Of a DNA stretch of 42,272 nt, positions 31,307 through 38,869 are shown in pieces. Source of the stretch: a virus. Made by a program: the position numbers and the translations under genes. Under the pieces are notes generated by a model that worked only from the letters and a program-made list of their open reading frames with translations, searched no databases and was not told where the DNA came from. Where the stretch lies: positions 1 to 42,272 of IMG/VR virus record IMGVR_UViG_3300014820_000003; one strand, given 5' to 3'. The first letter of the stretch is position 1. Each line of letters begins with the position of its first letter.

Positions 31307-31713
31307 AAATATTTTTAGATGATTTTAGAAATCCACAAGATGCAGCAATGTATATGCATTCAAGGATTGGCGCACTAAATCTAATTTATTTAGAAGAGTG
31401 GGTTTTAGTTAAGAATTATTATGAGTTTGTAGATATTATCTCTGAAAATATTGATAGTATAACCCACATCTCATTTGATCACGATTTAGCTGATGAACAC
31501 TACACTCCTGAAGAATACTGGGATGATTATAACAAGTCAAAAGAGTATCAGGATTCAAGACAATATAAAGAAAAAACAGGACTTGATTGTGCTAAATGGA
31601 TGAAGGATTTTTATTTTAAAAATGACACAGACTTGCCAACAATATTTATTCACTCCATGAATCCTGTTGGTGTAGATAATATTAAAAATATAATAAACCA
31701 AAAAAATGAATGA
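31303..31713 (+). CDS. Cyclic-phosphate processing receiver-like (cREC) protein
   Basis: A 136-residue single domain. IFLDDFRNP at the N-terminus (Asp6, Asp7), THISFDHDLADEH in the middle, GLDCAKWMKDFY, and PTIFIHSMNPVGVDNIKNII at the end reproduce the pattern of the receiver-derived domain that Burroughs and Aravind predicted to process 2',3'-cyclic phosphate ends in RNA repair. The acidic pocket is that of a response-regulator receiver domain without a DNA-binding partner. With the RNA ligase, kinase-like gene and phosphoesterases at 19.4-22.6 kb, it may complete an end-healing set; the catalytic role in this family is a prediction. Confidence 0.75.
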   Translation: MKIFLDDFRNPQDAAMYMHSRIGALNLIYLEEWVLVKNYYEFVDIISENIDSITHISFDHDLADEHYTPEEYWDDYNKSKEYQDSRQYKEKTGLDCAKWMKDFYFKNDTDLPTIFIHSMNPVGVDNIKNIINQKNE

Positions 31714-32251
31714 GCTTTGGAAAGATATAATAGGTTATGAAGGTGTATATCAAATTTCTAATAAAGGAAAAATTAGAAGTTTAGATAGACTTCTTAATAC
31801 CAGTAACAACTCTTTTAGAAGTTGTAAAGGACAATTTTTAAAAACTAAGTTAGATAAATATGGCTATTTAGCTATTGGACTTTCGTGTAATCAACATATC
31901 AAATGGTATACAATACATAGATTAGTATCAATAGTTTTCATTCCAAATCCTGAAAATAAACCAACTGTTAACCACAAAGATGGAAATAAACAAAATAACA
32001 ATGATTGGAATTTAGAATGGAATACATGGTTAGAAAATTCACAACATGCTGTTAAAACAGGATTAAGAGAAGGAGCCGTTAAAGTAGGAGAAGATAATAA
32101 TTTAGCAAAACTTAAAGAAAAAGATGTATTATTCATACGGGAAAATTATAATAAAAAATCCTGTAATTTACAAGTTTTAGCTGATAAATTTCACGTTTCT
32201 GTAAGCAATATATCTCAAATAAAAAATCATAAACATTGGAAACACATATAA
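31706..32251 (+). CDS. Free-standing HNH homing endonuclease with NUMOD4 domain
   Basis: A 181-residue protein. The NUMOD4 motif is [20 protein letters not shown] (residues 4-23). The HNH core has [20 protein letters not shown] and [14 protein letters not shown] (the NHKDGxxxNNxxxNLEW signature). A helix-turn-helix-like tail ([20 protein letters not shown]) completes it. Such selfish enzymes cut a specific site in phage genomes lacking the gene and spread into them. Here it lies immediately upstream of recA and overlaps the recA reading frame, so it probably inserted at that junction. Confidence 0.88.
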   Translation: MNELWKDIIGYEGVYQISNKGKIRSLDRLLNTSNNSFRSCKGQFLKTKLDKYGYLAIGLSCNQHIKWYTIHRLVSIVFIPNPENKPTVNHKDGNKQNNNDWNLEWNTWLENSQHAVKTGLREGAVKVGEDNNLAKLKEKDVLFIRENYNKKSCNLQVLADKFHVSVSNISQIKNHKHWKHI

Positions 32252-33228
32252 ACAAGGAAGAAAGAAAAAAAAATTTAAAACTTATAATGGACAAGTTAAA
32301 TAAGGAAATAGGAGCAGGAACTGTTATGACCTTAAAAGACTCTCCCTTAGATATAGAAGTTATATCAACAGGTTCTATTGCATTAAATGCAGCATTAGGA
32401 GTAGGAGGTTTCCCTAAAGGACGTATAGTAGAGATATATGGGCAGGAAATGTCGGGTAAGACAACTTTAGCTATACACGCTATGGCAGAATGCCAAAAGT
32501 TAGGAGGAGTTTGTGTTCTAATTGATGCAGAACATAGTTTTGATAAAAAATATGCCGAAGCCCTGGGAGTAAATACAGATGAATTGATAGTAAATCAACC
32601 TGATTATGGAGAGCAGGGATTGGAAGTGGCGGAAAAATTAATAAGTTCTGGAACAGTAGATTTAGTGGTAGTAGACTCTATAGCAGCTTTAGTCCCTAAA
32701 GGTGAGTTGGAAGGTGAGATGGGAGAATCCAGAATGGGAGGACAAGCAAGAATGCTTGGACAAGCCTTACGTAAACTTACAGGAACAGTTAGTAAAAATA
32801 ATGTTTTATTGATTTTTATTAATCAGTTAAGAGAAAAGATCGGTGTAATATATGGTTCTCCATTAGTTACAAGTGGGGGAAATGCAATGCGCTTCTATGC
32901 TTCTATTAGATTAGATGTAAGCAAATCTCTAATAAAAGATGGAGATGAGATTACTGGAAATAAAACAAAAGTGAAAGTTATTAAAAATAAAGTAGCTTGT
33001 CCTTTTAAAATTGCAGAGTTTGACATAAATTATGGAGAAGGCATTTCTAAAGTAGGAGAAATTGTAGATATAGGGTCTGATTTAGGAATAATTAAAAAAG
33101 GAGGAAGTTGGTATTCTTATGGTGACATAAAATTAGGACAAGGAAGAGATAACGTTATCAAATTATTAAAAGATAATCCTGAGTTAGAAGAAGAACTAAA
33201 AGAAAAAATACTTAATTATGGAAAATAA
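32236..33228 (+). CDS. recA: RecA recombinase
   Basis: A 330-residue bacterial-type RecA. It has [14 protein letters not shown], Walker [10 protein letters not shown] (69-77), [18 protein letters not shown], Walker [21 protein letters not shown], loop L1 with [26 protein letters not shown] and loop L2 [12 protein letters not shown]. It forms filaments on single-stranded DNA and drives strand exchange. The start is unusual: the frame is closed by TAA at 32230, and the only candidates are TTG 32236 or ATG 32287. The N-terminal helix present in other RecAs is encoded between them, so TTG is chosen. The start region overlaps the homing endonuclease by 16 bases, which may have replaced the original initiation site. 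Confidence 0.93.
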   Translation: METHINKEERKKNLKLIMDKLNKEIGAGTVMTLKDSPLDIEVISTGSIALNAALGVGGFPKGRIVEIYGQEMSGKTTLAIHAMAECQKLGGVCVLIDAEHSFDKKYAEALGVNTDELIVNQPDYGEQGLEVAEKLISSGTVDLVVVDSIAALVPKGELEGEMGESRMGGQARMLGQALRKLTGTVSKNNVLLIFINQLREKIGVIYGSPLVTSGGNAMRFYASIRLDVSKSLIKDGDEITGNKTKVKVIKNKVACPFKIAEFDINYGEGISKVGEIVDIGSDLGIIKKGGSWYSYGDIKLGQGRDNVIKLLKDNPELEEELKEKILNYGK

Positions 33229-33682
33229 ATATTTTACACCTTCAATAGAAGATATAAGAATAGGGTATGAAGTTGAGTCTAATGAGTGGTGTATGGATGA
33301 AAGCGGAAACCCTGAATTTAACTATAATAAATGGGTTAATAAAAAGCTTTCTGCTCCATATGTTACTACATTGCTAACATATGGAATAAAAAAAGGAAAT
33401 CTTAGAGTTCCCTATCTAACAAAAGAACAAATAGAAGCAGAGGGATGGAAAAGAATACTTGCAAGTCTTTATGAGAAAGTAATTCAAATAACTGAATTAG
33501 ATAAAATTGTATACACACTTAGAATAGATAAAAATATTATTAACATAACAAAATGTAATGTAACTAATTTAAGAATTGAAAGTTGTCCAAGAGGAGAAAA
33601 CTATCATACTGCTCCTATATATGTGGGAAAATGCCCCTCTATAAATGAATTTAGATATATAAGTAAATTACTTGGGATATGA
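33218..33682 (+). CDS. Hypothetical protein, 154 aa (Bacteroidota-phage type)
   Basis: It begins [16 protein letters not shown], an N-terminus recurring in small proteins of Bacteroidota phages, and contains [16 protein letters not shown] and a beta-rich C-terminal half ([18 protein letters not shown]). No function is known. It overlaps recA by 11 bases and the next gene by ATGA. Confidence 0.65.
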   Translation: MENKYFTPSIEDIRIGYEVESNEWCMDESGNPEFNYNKWVNKKLSAPYVTTLLTYGIKKGNLRVPYLTKEQIEAEGWKRILASLYEKVIQITELDKIVYTLRIDKNIINITKCNVTNLRIESCPRGENYHTAPIYVGKCPSINEFRYISKLLGI

Positions 33683-33879
33683 GTAAATATTATACACAGT
33701 ATAAAGGAATTTGGTATAAATACACTCCATTAAATCTTAGTACAATAACAGGAGTGTGGGAGCTGTCTGAAAGTAGAGATGACATGCTTGGAGCATCTTC
33801 TAATTATAATGCTGATATTTATAGAATAGACCAATGCTTTGATGAATTTTTTAAAATGTTACAGAAATGGAAAAATTAA
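33679..33879 (+). CDS. Hypothetical protein, 66 aa
   Basis: A Tyr/Trp-rich small protein (YYTQYKGIWYKYTPLN, TGVWELSESRDDM). No recognised family. It overlaps the next gene by 13 bases. Confidence 0.55.
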   Translation: MSKYYTQYKGIWYKYTPLNLSTITGVWELSESRDDMLGASSNYNADIYRIDQCFDEFFKMLQKWKN

Positions 33880-34112
33880 CAATGTGTGATTATATAAATC
33901 ACAAAACTTTTATGAATATAAAAGATATAGGAGGTTTCTATGAACTTCTTATGAAGTCTTCTATAGTATATGAAGATGGAGTTTCTCCTGCTTTTTATAC
34001 ACTACTTGATTATAAAATAGATTCTTATAAATACATAATGCTTTTTTCTAAATATGACAACAATTCTCACATCCAAACAGATAAAATCAATGACACTCCT
34101 CCAAATAGTTGA
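33867..34112 (+). CDS. Hypothetical protein, 81 aa
   Basis: Small protein with INHKTFMNIKDIGGFYELLM and a Tyr-rich middle. No recognised family. The start could also be ATG 33882 (MCDYIN), which would remove the overlap with the upstream gene. Confidence 0.5.
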   Translation: MEKLTMCDYINHKTFMNIKDIGGFYELLMKSSIVYEDGVSPAFYTLLDYKIDSYKYIMLFSKYDNNSHIQTDKINDTPPNS

Positions 34113-34191
34113 GTTAACTAAATCTAAAAATATTAATGTAGATTTAAAAGGAGCGCAAGCTATTAGAGAAAAAATTAAAGAAAATGGATGA
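34090..34191 (+). CDS. Tiny hypothetical protein, 33 aa
   Basis: A 33-codon ORF (LLQIVELTKSKNINVDLKGA and onward) that spans the gap between two genes, overlapping the first by 23 bases and the next by 8. It has a balanced soluble composition typical of a translated small protein. Support is positional only. Confidence 0.4.
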   Translation: MTLLQIVELTKSKNINVDLKGAQAIREKIKENG

Positions 34192-34522
34192 AAAAATAGA
34201 ACTAATCAAACAAATAGTTAAGCACCACCCGGCTTTAGGCACAGATAAAGGATGGTCTACTTATACAGGGGGAATGGCAGATACAGGATACTGGTATTGG
34301 GATAAAATGATAGATGTTTCTGAATATGATTTACAAAAGTTTTTACTATTTTTAACAGAAACATATAAAAAAGTTGAAGAAGCTTATAGAGAAAGAGAAA
34401 GAATATTTGCTCTACCTAAAGAAGAAAGAGATGCTATTTATAAAAAAGAGCAAGAAGAACAAAGGAATTTATTAATAGAATATGGAGAAATAATGGAAAA
34501 AAGATTACTTTGGGGAAAATAA
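34184..34522 (+). CDS. Hypothetical protein, 112 aa
   Basis: An N-terminal part with KQIVKHHPALGTDKGWSTYT and GYWYWDKM, followed by a long charged helix (KKVEEAYRERERIFALPKEE and onward) that may be a coiled coil. The style recurs in Bacteroidota phages. Function unknown. It is the last gene before the promoter at 34524; its TAA is part of the AAATAAATTTGG block. Confidence 0.6.
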   Translation: MDEKIELIKQIVKHHPALGTDKGWSTYTGGMADTGYWYWDKMIDVSEYDLQKFLLFLTETYKKVEEAYRERERIFALPKEERDAIYKKEQEEQRNLLIEYGEIMEKRLLWGK

Positions 34523-34523
34523 A

Positions 34524-34555
34524 TTTGGAAAATCCAAATATTCTTTTTACCTTTA
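34524..34555 (+). promoter_or_regulatory. Bacteroidota-type promoter TTTG-N20-TACCTTTA
   Basis: TTTG at 34524-34527, exactly 20 bases, and TACCTTTA at 34548-34555 (last base A instead of G). The AAATAAATTTGGAAAAT block is nearly identical to the one at 14518-14534. The ATG of the Sak4-like gene is 24 bases downstream, so a short leader is expected. It drives the recombination/SSB/primase unit. Confidence 0.8.
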
Positions 34556-34579
34556 CAATAATTAAATAAAAACAAACCA

Positions 34580-35266
34580 ATGGGACAACCTGTACTAATA
34601 TTAGGAGAAAGTGGAAGCGGAAAATCACGCTCTACAAAAAATTTAAACTCAAAAGAAACATTTATAATTAATGTTTCAGGAAAGGAGCTTCCTTATAAAG
34701 AAGCTTTTAAAAATTACACAGAATTTCATCCTAAAGATTTACCTAAAGGAAATCATTTTATATCTTCCAAAGCAAGTGATATAATTCAAGCATTAGTTTA
34801 TATATCTGAAAAAAGACCAGAAATTAAGCAGGTGGTTATTGATGACAATACTTACATAGCAGCCTTTGAATTTATGGATAGAATTAATGAGGTAGGATAT
34901 GCAAAATTTAATGATATTGGAAGTAATATTTTTCGATTAGTGATGGCCGTTAAACAACGTACTCGAAAAGATTTAAAAGTATTTTTCTTAAATCATATAG
35001 AAGAGTCTATAGATTATAAAGGTATTAAGAGGCTTAAGGCTCGAACAGTTGGAAAATTAGTTGATGAAAAACTTACTTATGAAGGACTATTCACAATTGT
35101 ATTAGGAACAGAGGTGGAAGAGAAAAATGAAAAATTAGAATATTTTTTTGTAACTAATTCTGATGGAAGCAATACACTAAAATCCCCAGAAGAGATGTTT
35201 GAAACAATACGCATACCAAATGATTTACAATTAGTCGTAAACGCAATAGATAATTATTACAAATAA
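34580..35266 (+). CDS. Sak4-like/AAA_24 RecA-fold ATPase
   Basis: A 228-residue P-loop ATPase with Walker A LILGESGSGKSRS (Gly14-Lys15-Ser16) at the extreme N-terminus, Walker B KQVVIDDNTY, and a sensor-like VFFLNHIEES strand. The compact RecA core without extra domains matches the phage nucleotide-binding family that includes Sak4 single-strand-annealing recombinases. These are commonly encoded next to an SSB, as here (SSB-like gene 267 bases downstream). The product would bind single-stranded DNA and promote annealing with the PD-(D/E)XK exonuclease. Confidence 0.8.
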   Translation: MGQPVLILGESGSGKSRSTKNLNSKETFIINVSGKELPYKEAFKNYTEFHPKDLPKGNHFISSKASDIIQALVYISEKRPEIKQVVIDDNTYIAAFEFMDRINEVGYAKFNDIGSNIFRLVMAVKQRTRKDLKVFFLNHIEESIDYKGIKRLKARTVGKLVDEKLTYEGLFTIVLGTEVEEKNEKLEYFFVTNSDGSNTLKSPEEMFETIRIPNDLQLVVNAIDNYYK

Positions 35267-35511
35267 TGAATTATGAAGTACAACAAGCCTTAGAAAGAAA
35301 AGTAGAAACTTGGAAAATTTTAAGCTTAGAAGAAGAGTTTAGAAGGTCAAAATCAGAAATAGATCAATTAGAAAGAAAAGTTGGAAATTTAGAAGGAGTG
35401 GTATCAAACTATTATAATCTTTTTAGTATGTTACTTGATACTATAGCAGAGAATAGTGATTATAAAGAAGAGTATGCAAATCAAATTTTATCGCTTAAAC
35501 AATATTTATAA
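35266..35511 (+). CDS. Hypothetical coiled-coil protein, 81 aa
   Basis: Residues 15-50 (EEEFRRSKSEIDQLERKVGN and following) form a heptad-like coiled coil, followed by a helical C-terminus. No family recognised. It overlaps the Sak4-like stop by one base (TAATG) and precedes the SSB-like gene, so it may be an accessory of single-strand DNA handling. Confidence 0.6.
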   Translation: MNYEVQQALERKVETWKILSLEEEFRRSKSEIDQLERKVGNLEGVVSNYYNLFSMLLDTIAENSDYKEEYANQILSLKQYL

Positions 35512-35532
35512 AACAAAAAACAAAAATCAATT

Positions 35533-36102
35533 ATGAATCAAGAAACTTTAGACTTCAGCTCAGTAGATGCCGCTGAAAGCAGCGCAGGTAATTATTTAAA
35601 ACCTGGAATTTACAGAGTGAAGCCAACATTAGTAGAGTTAGTAGAACGTGAAGGCGGGACTACTGCTATTAAAGTAACTTTTGAAGGAGTTACAGAACCT
35701 TATGAGGGTCAGATAGTAGAAGAAAAATTCTTCTTAAGTCAGAAAGCACTTCCTCGTTTGCAGTATTTTCATGAAAAGTACTTAGGCTTTAAATTAGAGA
35801 ATAAGGCTATTACCTATCAAAAACTTTCAGATTATTTGTCTCAGAAGTTTTTAACTAAGCCTAAAACAGTTCTTATTGCTGTGGGCGGAAGAGAGGGTAA
35901 TGATGGCAAGGTGTACGGTCAATTACCATTTACAGATTTTATATTAGACTCTGATAGTGATGTAGAAGAAGGTGCTTATGAAGAAGGTAGCGCACAGTAT
36001 AACAAATCTATTCGCAAGAATAGAAATCCTGCTACTATGTCTACTTCAGGAGTGTTAAATACTCCAACGACAGCTAAGTCGGATTTGCCATGGGAGGACT
36101 GA
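35533..36102 (+). CDS. Single-stranded DNA-binding-like protein
   Basis: A 189-residue protein with a beta-rich central domain (GIYRVKPTLVELVEREGG, TAIKVTFEGV, IVEEKFFLSQKALPRLQYFH) and a disordered, polar linker ending in KSDLPWED. A terminal acidic tip with hydrophobic residues is the hallmark of SSBs, where it recruits replication partners. Proteins of this design are annotated as SSB in crAss-like and related phages. Position between the Sak4-like ATPase and the primase fits. Its first residues (TLDFSSVD) nearly repeat those of the downstream primase (TLNFSSVE). Confidence 0.7.
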   Translation: MNQETLDFSSVDAAESSAGNYLKPGIYRVKPTLVELVEREGGTTAIKVTFEGVTEPYEGQIVEEKFFLSQKALPRLQYFHEKYLGFKLENKAITYQKLSDYLSQKFLTKPKTVLIAVGGREGNDGKVYGQLPFTDFILDSDSDVEEGAYEEGSAQYNKSIRKNRNPATMSTSGVLNTPTTAKSDLPWED

Positions 36103-36110
36103 TAATCAAG

Positions 36111-36123
36111 TAGTTATGAACTA
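36111..36123 (+). other. Small hairpin TAGTT-ATG-AACTA
   Basis: A 5-bp stem with a 3-base loop, located 8 bases after the SSB-like stop and just upstream of the large RNA fold. It may be part of that RNA or a chance structure. Confidence 0.3.
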
Positions 36124-36125
36124 AT

Positions 36126-36238
36126 AAATGACGGCGACCAAACATCAAAAAAACTGAAATGGGGTTATACTAACCTTCACGGTAAATAATAAAAAGTTCA
36201 ACGCAGTAGTGCGGAAGCGGGTGTCGTCGTCATTTTTT
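36126..36238 (+). ncRNA. Candidate structured RNA closed by a 13-bp stem
   Basis: This region between the SSB-like gene and the primase has no coding capacity. Its ends pair over 13 bp: AAATGACGGCGAC (36126-36138) with GTCGTCGTCATTT (36223-36235), one G-U pair and no mismatch. Inside are two hairpins. The first is ACTG-AAA-TGG-GGTTA / TAACC-T-TCA-CGGT (36153-36183, triloop TAC). The second is CGCA-GTAG-TGCG (36202-36213). An 18-base A-rich linker joins them. T6 follows at 36233-36238, and the ATG of the primase comes 10 bases later. The layout is a three-way junction with a terminator-like end. It could be a free phage ncRNA or a cis-acting control of the primase. I match it to no known class. 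Confidence 0.6.
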
Positions 36239-36248
36239 AAATTTTTAA

Positions 36249-37265
36249 ATGGAACAAACATTAAATTTTTCCAGTGTAGAATCCCCACATCTTGTAAACT
36301 CAGAGTGGGTTTTAAATAAAGTTGATCAAAATCAAATTTTTTATGCTTATTTTGGAGATTTTATTCCTTATAAGAAGTCATATAATTCTGTATTTAGAAA
36401 GGATAGATCTGCGAGTACGGGATTTTTCTTTGGTGATAGTGGAGAGTTAGTATATTATGATCTTGGTACAGGAGAAAATTTAAATTGTTTTGCTTTTGTA
36501 GCAAAAATGTATGGGATAAAATATGGAGAGGCTATAAGGAAAGTAGCATGTGATTTTGGACTTATTCAATGTGAAGGATTACATTTTGAAAAAAAAGAAA
36601 TAAACAACTCTATAAACTTTGAAAAAAAGAATAAAGAAGAAAGAGAGATTCAAATTATTCCTGCTGTGTGGAATTTAAAACATGCAAAATATTGGAGACA
36701 ATATGGAATAACTAAAGAGGAGTTAGAAAAAGAACATGTTTACGCAGTGGATAAATTATTCATAGATAAAAATCTAATAGTTAATAAGAATGATGTACTA
36801 AGATTTGCCTATGTAGTTTCTGTTAAGGGGAAGGGTTATATGAAGATTTACAGTCCATACGCAGATAAGTTCAAATGGATTAGCAATATAAATCTTAACA
36901 CGCCTTTTGGATGGGATACTCTAAATCTTGATTCTGAGACTGTTTACGTGACAAAAAGCTTAAAAGATATGATTGTACTCAAAAAGATTTTTCCGAGCGT
37001 TATAAGCACGCAAAATGAGTCTGAGGGAGCTTTAAACAGTGGACTTGTTAAGTTCCTGTGCAAAAACTTCAAAAAGAGAATAATTGTATTTGATAATGAT
37101 GCTGTAGGTGTAGAAAATTGTAAAAAATTTAACGAAAAAGGCTTTGGATATTTTAATATACCAAAAGATTATATATATGAAGGAATAAAAGATCCTTCTG
37201 ATTTTGTAGCAGCTTATGGAATTGAGAAATTAAAAAATTTATTTAAACAAAAAAACTTATTATGA
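36249..37265 (+). CDS. DnaG-like primase with degenerate zinc and TOPRIM motifs
   Basis: A 338-residue protein with the two-part layout of DnaG-like primases. The N-terminal part (residues 45-105) has [18 protein letters not shown] and [20 protein letters not shown], which aligns with the zinc-finger module (fold of P-H-D-K-T-P...F-GxGGD-F) but lacks its Cys/His ligands. The TOPRIM part has [10 protein letters not shown] (Lys236 where the catalytic Glu stands in DnaG; Asp240 kept) and [10 protein letters not shown] (Asp282, Asp284). It should synthesise RNA primers for the family A polymerase. The Glu-to-Lys change is either a lineage feature or loss of primer synthesis. It is preceded by the folded RNA at 36126-36238. 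Confidence 0.75.
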   Translation: MEQTLNFSSVESPHLVNSEWVLNKVDQNQIFYAYFGDFIPYKKSYNSVFRKDRSASTGFFFGDSGELVYYDLGTGENLNCFAFVAKMYGIKYGEAIRKVACDFGLIQCEGLHFEKKEINNSINFEKKNKEEREIQIIPAVWNLKHAKYWRQYGITKEELEKEHVYAVDKLFIDKNLIVNKNDVLRFAYVVSVKGKGYMKIYSPYADKFKWISNINLNTPFGWDTLNLDSETVYVTKSLKDMIVLKKIFPSVISTQNESEGALNSGLVKFLCKNFKKRIIVFDNDAVGVENCKKFNEKGFGYFNIPKDYIYEGIKDPSDFVAAYGIEKLKNLFKQKNLL

Positions 37266-37693
37266 AGGTAGAAGATTATTTTGATAATTATACAAAACCG
37301 AGAGAAAAAACTATTTCAGAAACTTTGGCAGAACAAAAGAAACTTTATCCTTTAACTACCAAAGAAGCATTTATATCGGACAGTTTTAATGCTTATCAAG
37401 AATTTGTAAATGGAATTAAAGTATATCCTGAACAGCATAAGATTGTTTATCCAATGTTAGGAGTTATGGGAGAAGCAGGAGAGTGTTCAGAGAAGGTAAA
37501 GAAGTGGCTTAGAGGTGATAAAGACCTTGATAAGAATGAATTAGCTAAAGAGTTAGGGGATGTTTTATGGTATCTCGCTGCGTTAGCTGATGATTTAGGA
37601 TACTCTTTAGAATATGTTGCAAATCAAAATATTGAAAAATTAACTAAAAGAAAAGAAAATGGGAAACTCAAAGGTGAAGGAGATAACAGATAA
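37262..37693 (+). CDS. MazG-like nucleotide pyrophosphohydrolase with N-terminal extension
   Basis: A 143-residue protein. Residues 62-110 contain the MazG signature [20 protein letters not shown] (Glu71, Glu74) and [20 protein letters not shown] (Glu93, Glu97, Asp100), a complete ExxE-12-28-ExxD metal site. The first 60 residues are an extension with [20 protein letters not shown]. It would hydrolyse non-canonical or excess dNTPs, or lower ppGpp-type alarmones as suggested for phage MazG. It overlaps the primase by ATGA. Confidence 0.82.
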   Translation: MKVEDYFDNYTKPREKTISETLAEQKKLYPLTTKEAFISDSFNAYQEFVNGIKVYPEQHKIVYPMLGVMGEAGECSEKVKKWLRGDKDLDKNELAKELGDVLWYLAALADDLGYSLEYVANQNIEKLTKRKENGKLKGEGDNR

Positions 37694-37718
37694 TAATGGT
37701 TTATCAATTAATATAAAT

Positions 37719-38099
37719 ATGAAAAAAGAAAATAAACAAACACAATTTCCCTACAGTGATAGGGTAGTAGTTAGAAAAATAGATGTAGAATATAAATCTA
37801 AAGGTGGCATTATACTTGGAGAGATAGAAAAGGATGCCGAAACGATGTTTGGCAGGGTGATAGCTGTAGGAAGAGGTAAATGGTTAGAAAGCGGAATAGT
37901 TCCTATGGAAACTGAGGTGGGGGATATAGTTGTTATGGTAGCAAATGCTCCAAGAAAAATTAATATAAAAGGAGAGTACTTCTATATAATTAATGAAAGT
38001 AATCTCCTCGAAAAAATTGTGGATAGTGATTTAGTAGAGAAAGAATTTAAAACAGAAGGATATGAATTTGAGGCAAGTGGAACAAAAATATTAAATTAA
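37719..38099 (+). CDS. GroES-like co-chaperonin
   Basis: I chose ATG 37719 (MKKENKQ); an in-frame ATG at 37659 lies inside the MazG gene. The 126-residue product follows the Cpn10 layout: PYSDRVVVRKIDVE, a mobile loop with KSKGGIILGEIEKD, GRVIAVGRGKW, VGDIVVM, then EYFYIINESNLL. It has a C-terminal extension of about 25 residues. Phage GroES analogues such as T4 gp31 replace host GroES so that GroEL can fold the large capsid protein. It is the last gene of the plus-strand block, with its TAA two bases from the converging gene's stop. Confidence 0.82.
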   Translation: MKKENKQTQFPYSDRVVVRKIDVEYKSKGGIILGEIEKDAETMFGRVIAVGRGKWLESGIVPMETEVGDIVVMVANAPRKINIKGEYFYIINESNLLEKIVDSDLVEKEFKTEGYEFEASGTKILN

Positions 38100-38103
38100 T
38101 TTA
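38092..38103. other. 12-bp perfect palindrome at the convergent stops
   Basis: TAAATTAATTTA contains the TAA of the GroES-like gene (38097-38099) and, on the other strand, the TAA of the protease gene (38103-38101). It is too AT-rich and short to be a convincing terminator, and there is no other signal between the converging units. Confidence 0.4.
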
Positions 38104-38865
38104 TTTTAAATTATTCAAATCAGTCTGTAATAACTCCAAATTAATATTATTTGGAGCTAAATTATTATTAAGCCAGTCCATGCTAAAAGCAGCATGCACC
38201 TCATCACCATAATCAAGAAACCATCCCCACTCAACTTTTAGTATAGTGCCCCAGCTAATAACATATACATAAGTTTCGTCATAAGCACAACCTAAAAAGG
38301 AGTGACCGCCCCAACTTCCAGGAGCGTTCCCTCCTTGTAAATTTCCTTTAGGATCTGTCCATATTGATTGGTATTGAACAGAAATTGGCATTTGAGCACA
38401 AAGTCTAACACACCCAAAAATACTTATAGCTGCTTTAATTAAATCAACTCTATTTTGTTGTATTTGTGTATAGGCTAAAATTTTATGTCCATCAATACCT
38501 GTATTTCTCAGATATGAAAGTACATCAAGTTCTATTGCCCCATTATCGTTAAGTCCATTTATGGTGTTATATCCACTTACGTCTGAATACCCTTTTATAA
38601 TAGCCTTATCATCAATGATGATCTGATTACCATTATTAGCACTCCATAGCTGTACCGCATGACCTGCTGTTGCAAAAGTACAGTCACCTATAAGATCATT
38701 ACCCATCATACCTAAATTGGTAATTTTATCACTCCAACTTTGTGCTGCTGGGTATGTAGGAGCTGTGTAATATTTTTCAAAAAGGAATACCTTATTATCA
38801 CGCTTTGCAGGTAATTTACCTAAGCATGGTAATATGTATACTCCTAATTCTTCAAGTAACTGCAT
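38101..38865 (-). CDS. Papain-like cysteine peptidase
   Basis: A 254-residue protein. NDLIGDCTFATAGHAVQLW gives the nucleophile Cys62 with the preceding small residues. GSWGGHSFLGCAYDETYVYV gives His188. VISWGTI shows the papain SWG motif where the Asn stands in NSWG. Order and spacing are those of the papain (C1) fold. Phage members are thought to cut peptidoglycan stem peptides or virion or host proteins. It ends the minus-strand operon that carries a holin-like protein and a lipoprotein, so an endolysin or tail-associated role is likely. No signal peptide is visible. Confidence 0.7.
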   Translation of the reverse strand: MQLLEELGVYILPCLGKLPAKRDNKVFLFEKYYTAPTYPAAQSWSDKITNLGMMGNDLIGDCTFATAGHAVQLWSANNGNQIIIDDKAIIKGYSDVSGYNTINGLNDNGAIELDVLSYLRNTGIDGHKILAYTQIQQNRVDLIKAAISIFGCVRLCAQMPISVQYQSIWTDPKGNLQGGNAPGSWGGHSFLGCAYDETYVYVISWGTILKVEWGWFLDYGDEVHAAFSMDWLNNNLAPNNINLELLQTDLNNLK

Positions 38866-38869
38866 ATTA

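Noticed and set aside
38092-38103. Bidirectional terminator at the convergent stops
   Set aside because: The palindrome has only A and T and no loop, so it would not form a stable RNA hairpin; listed only as a palindrome.
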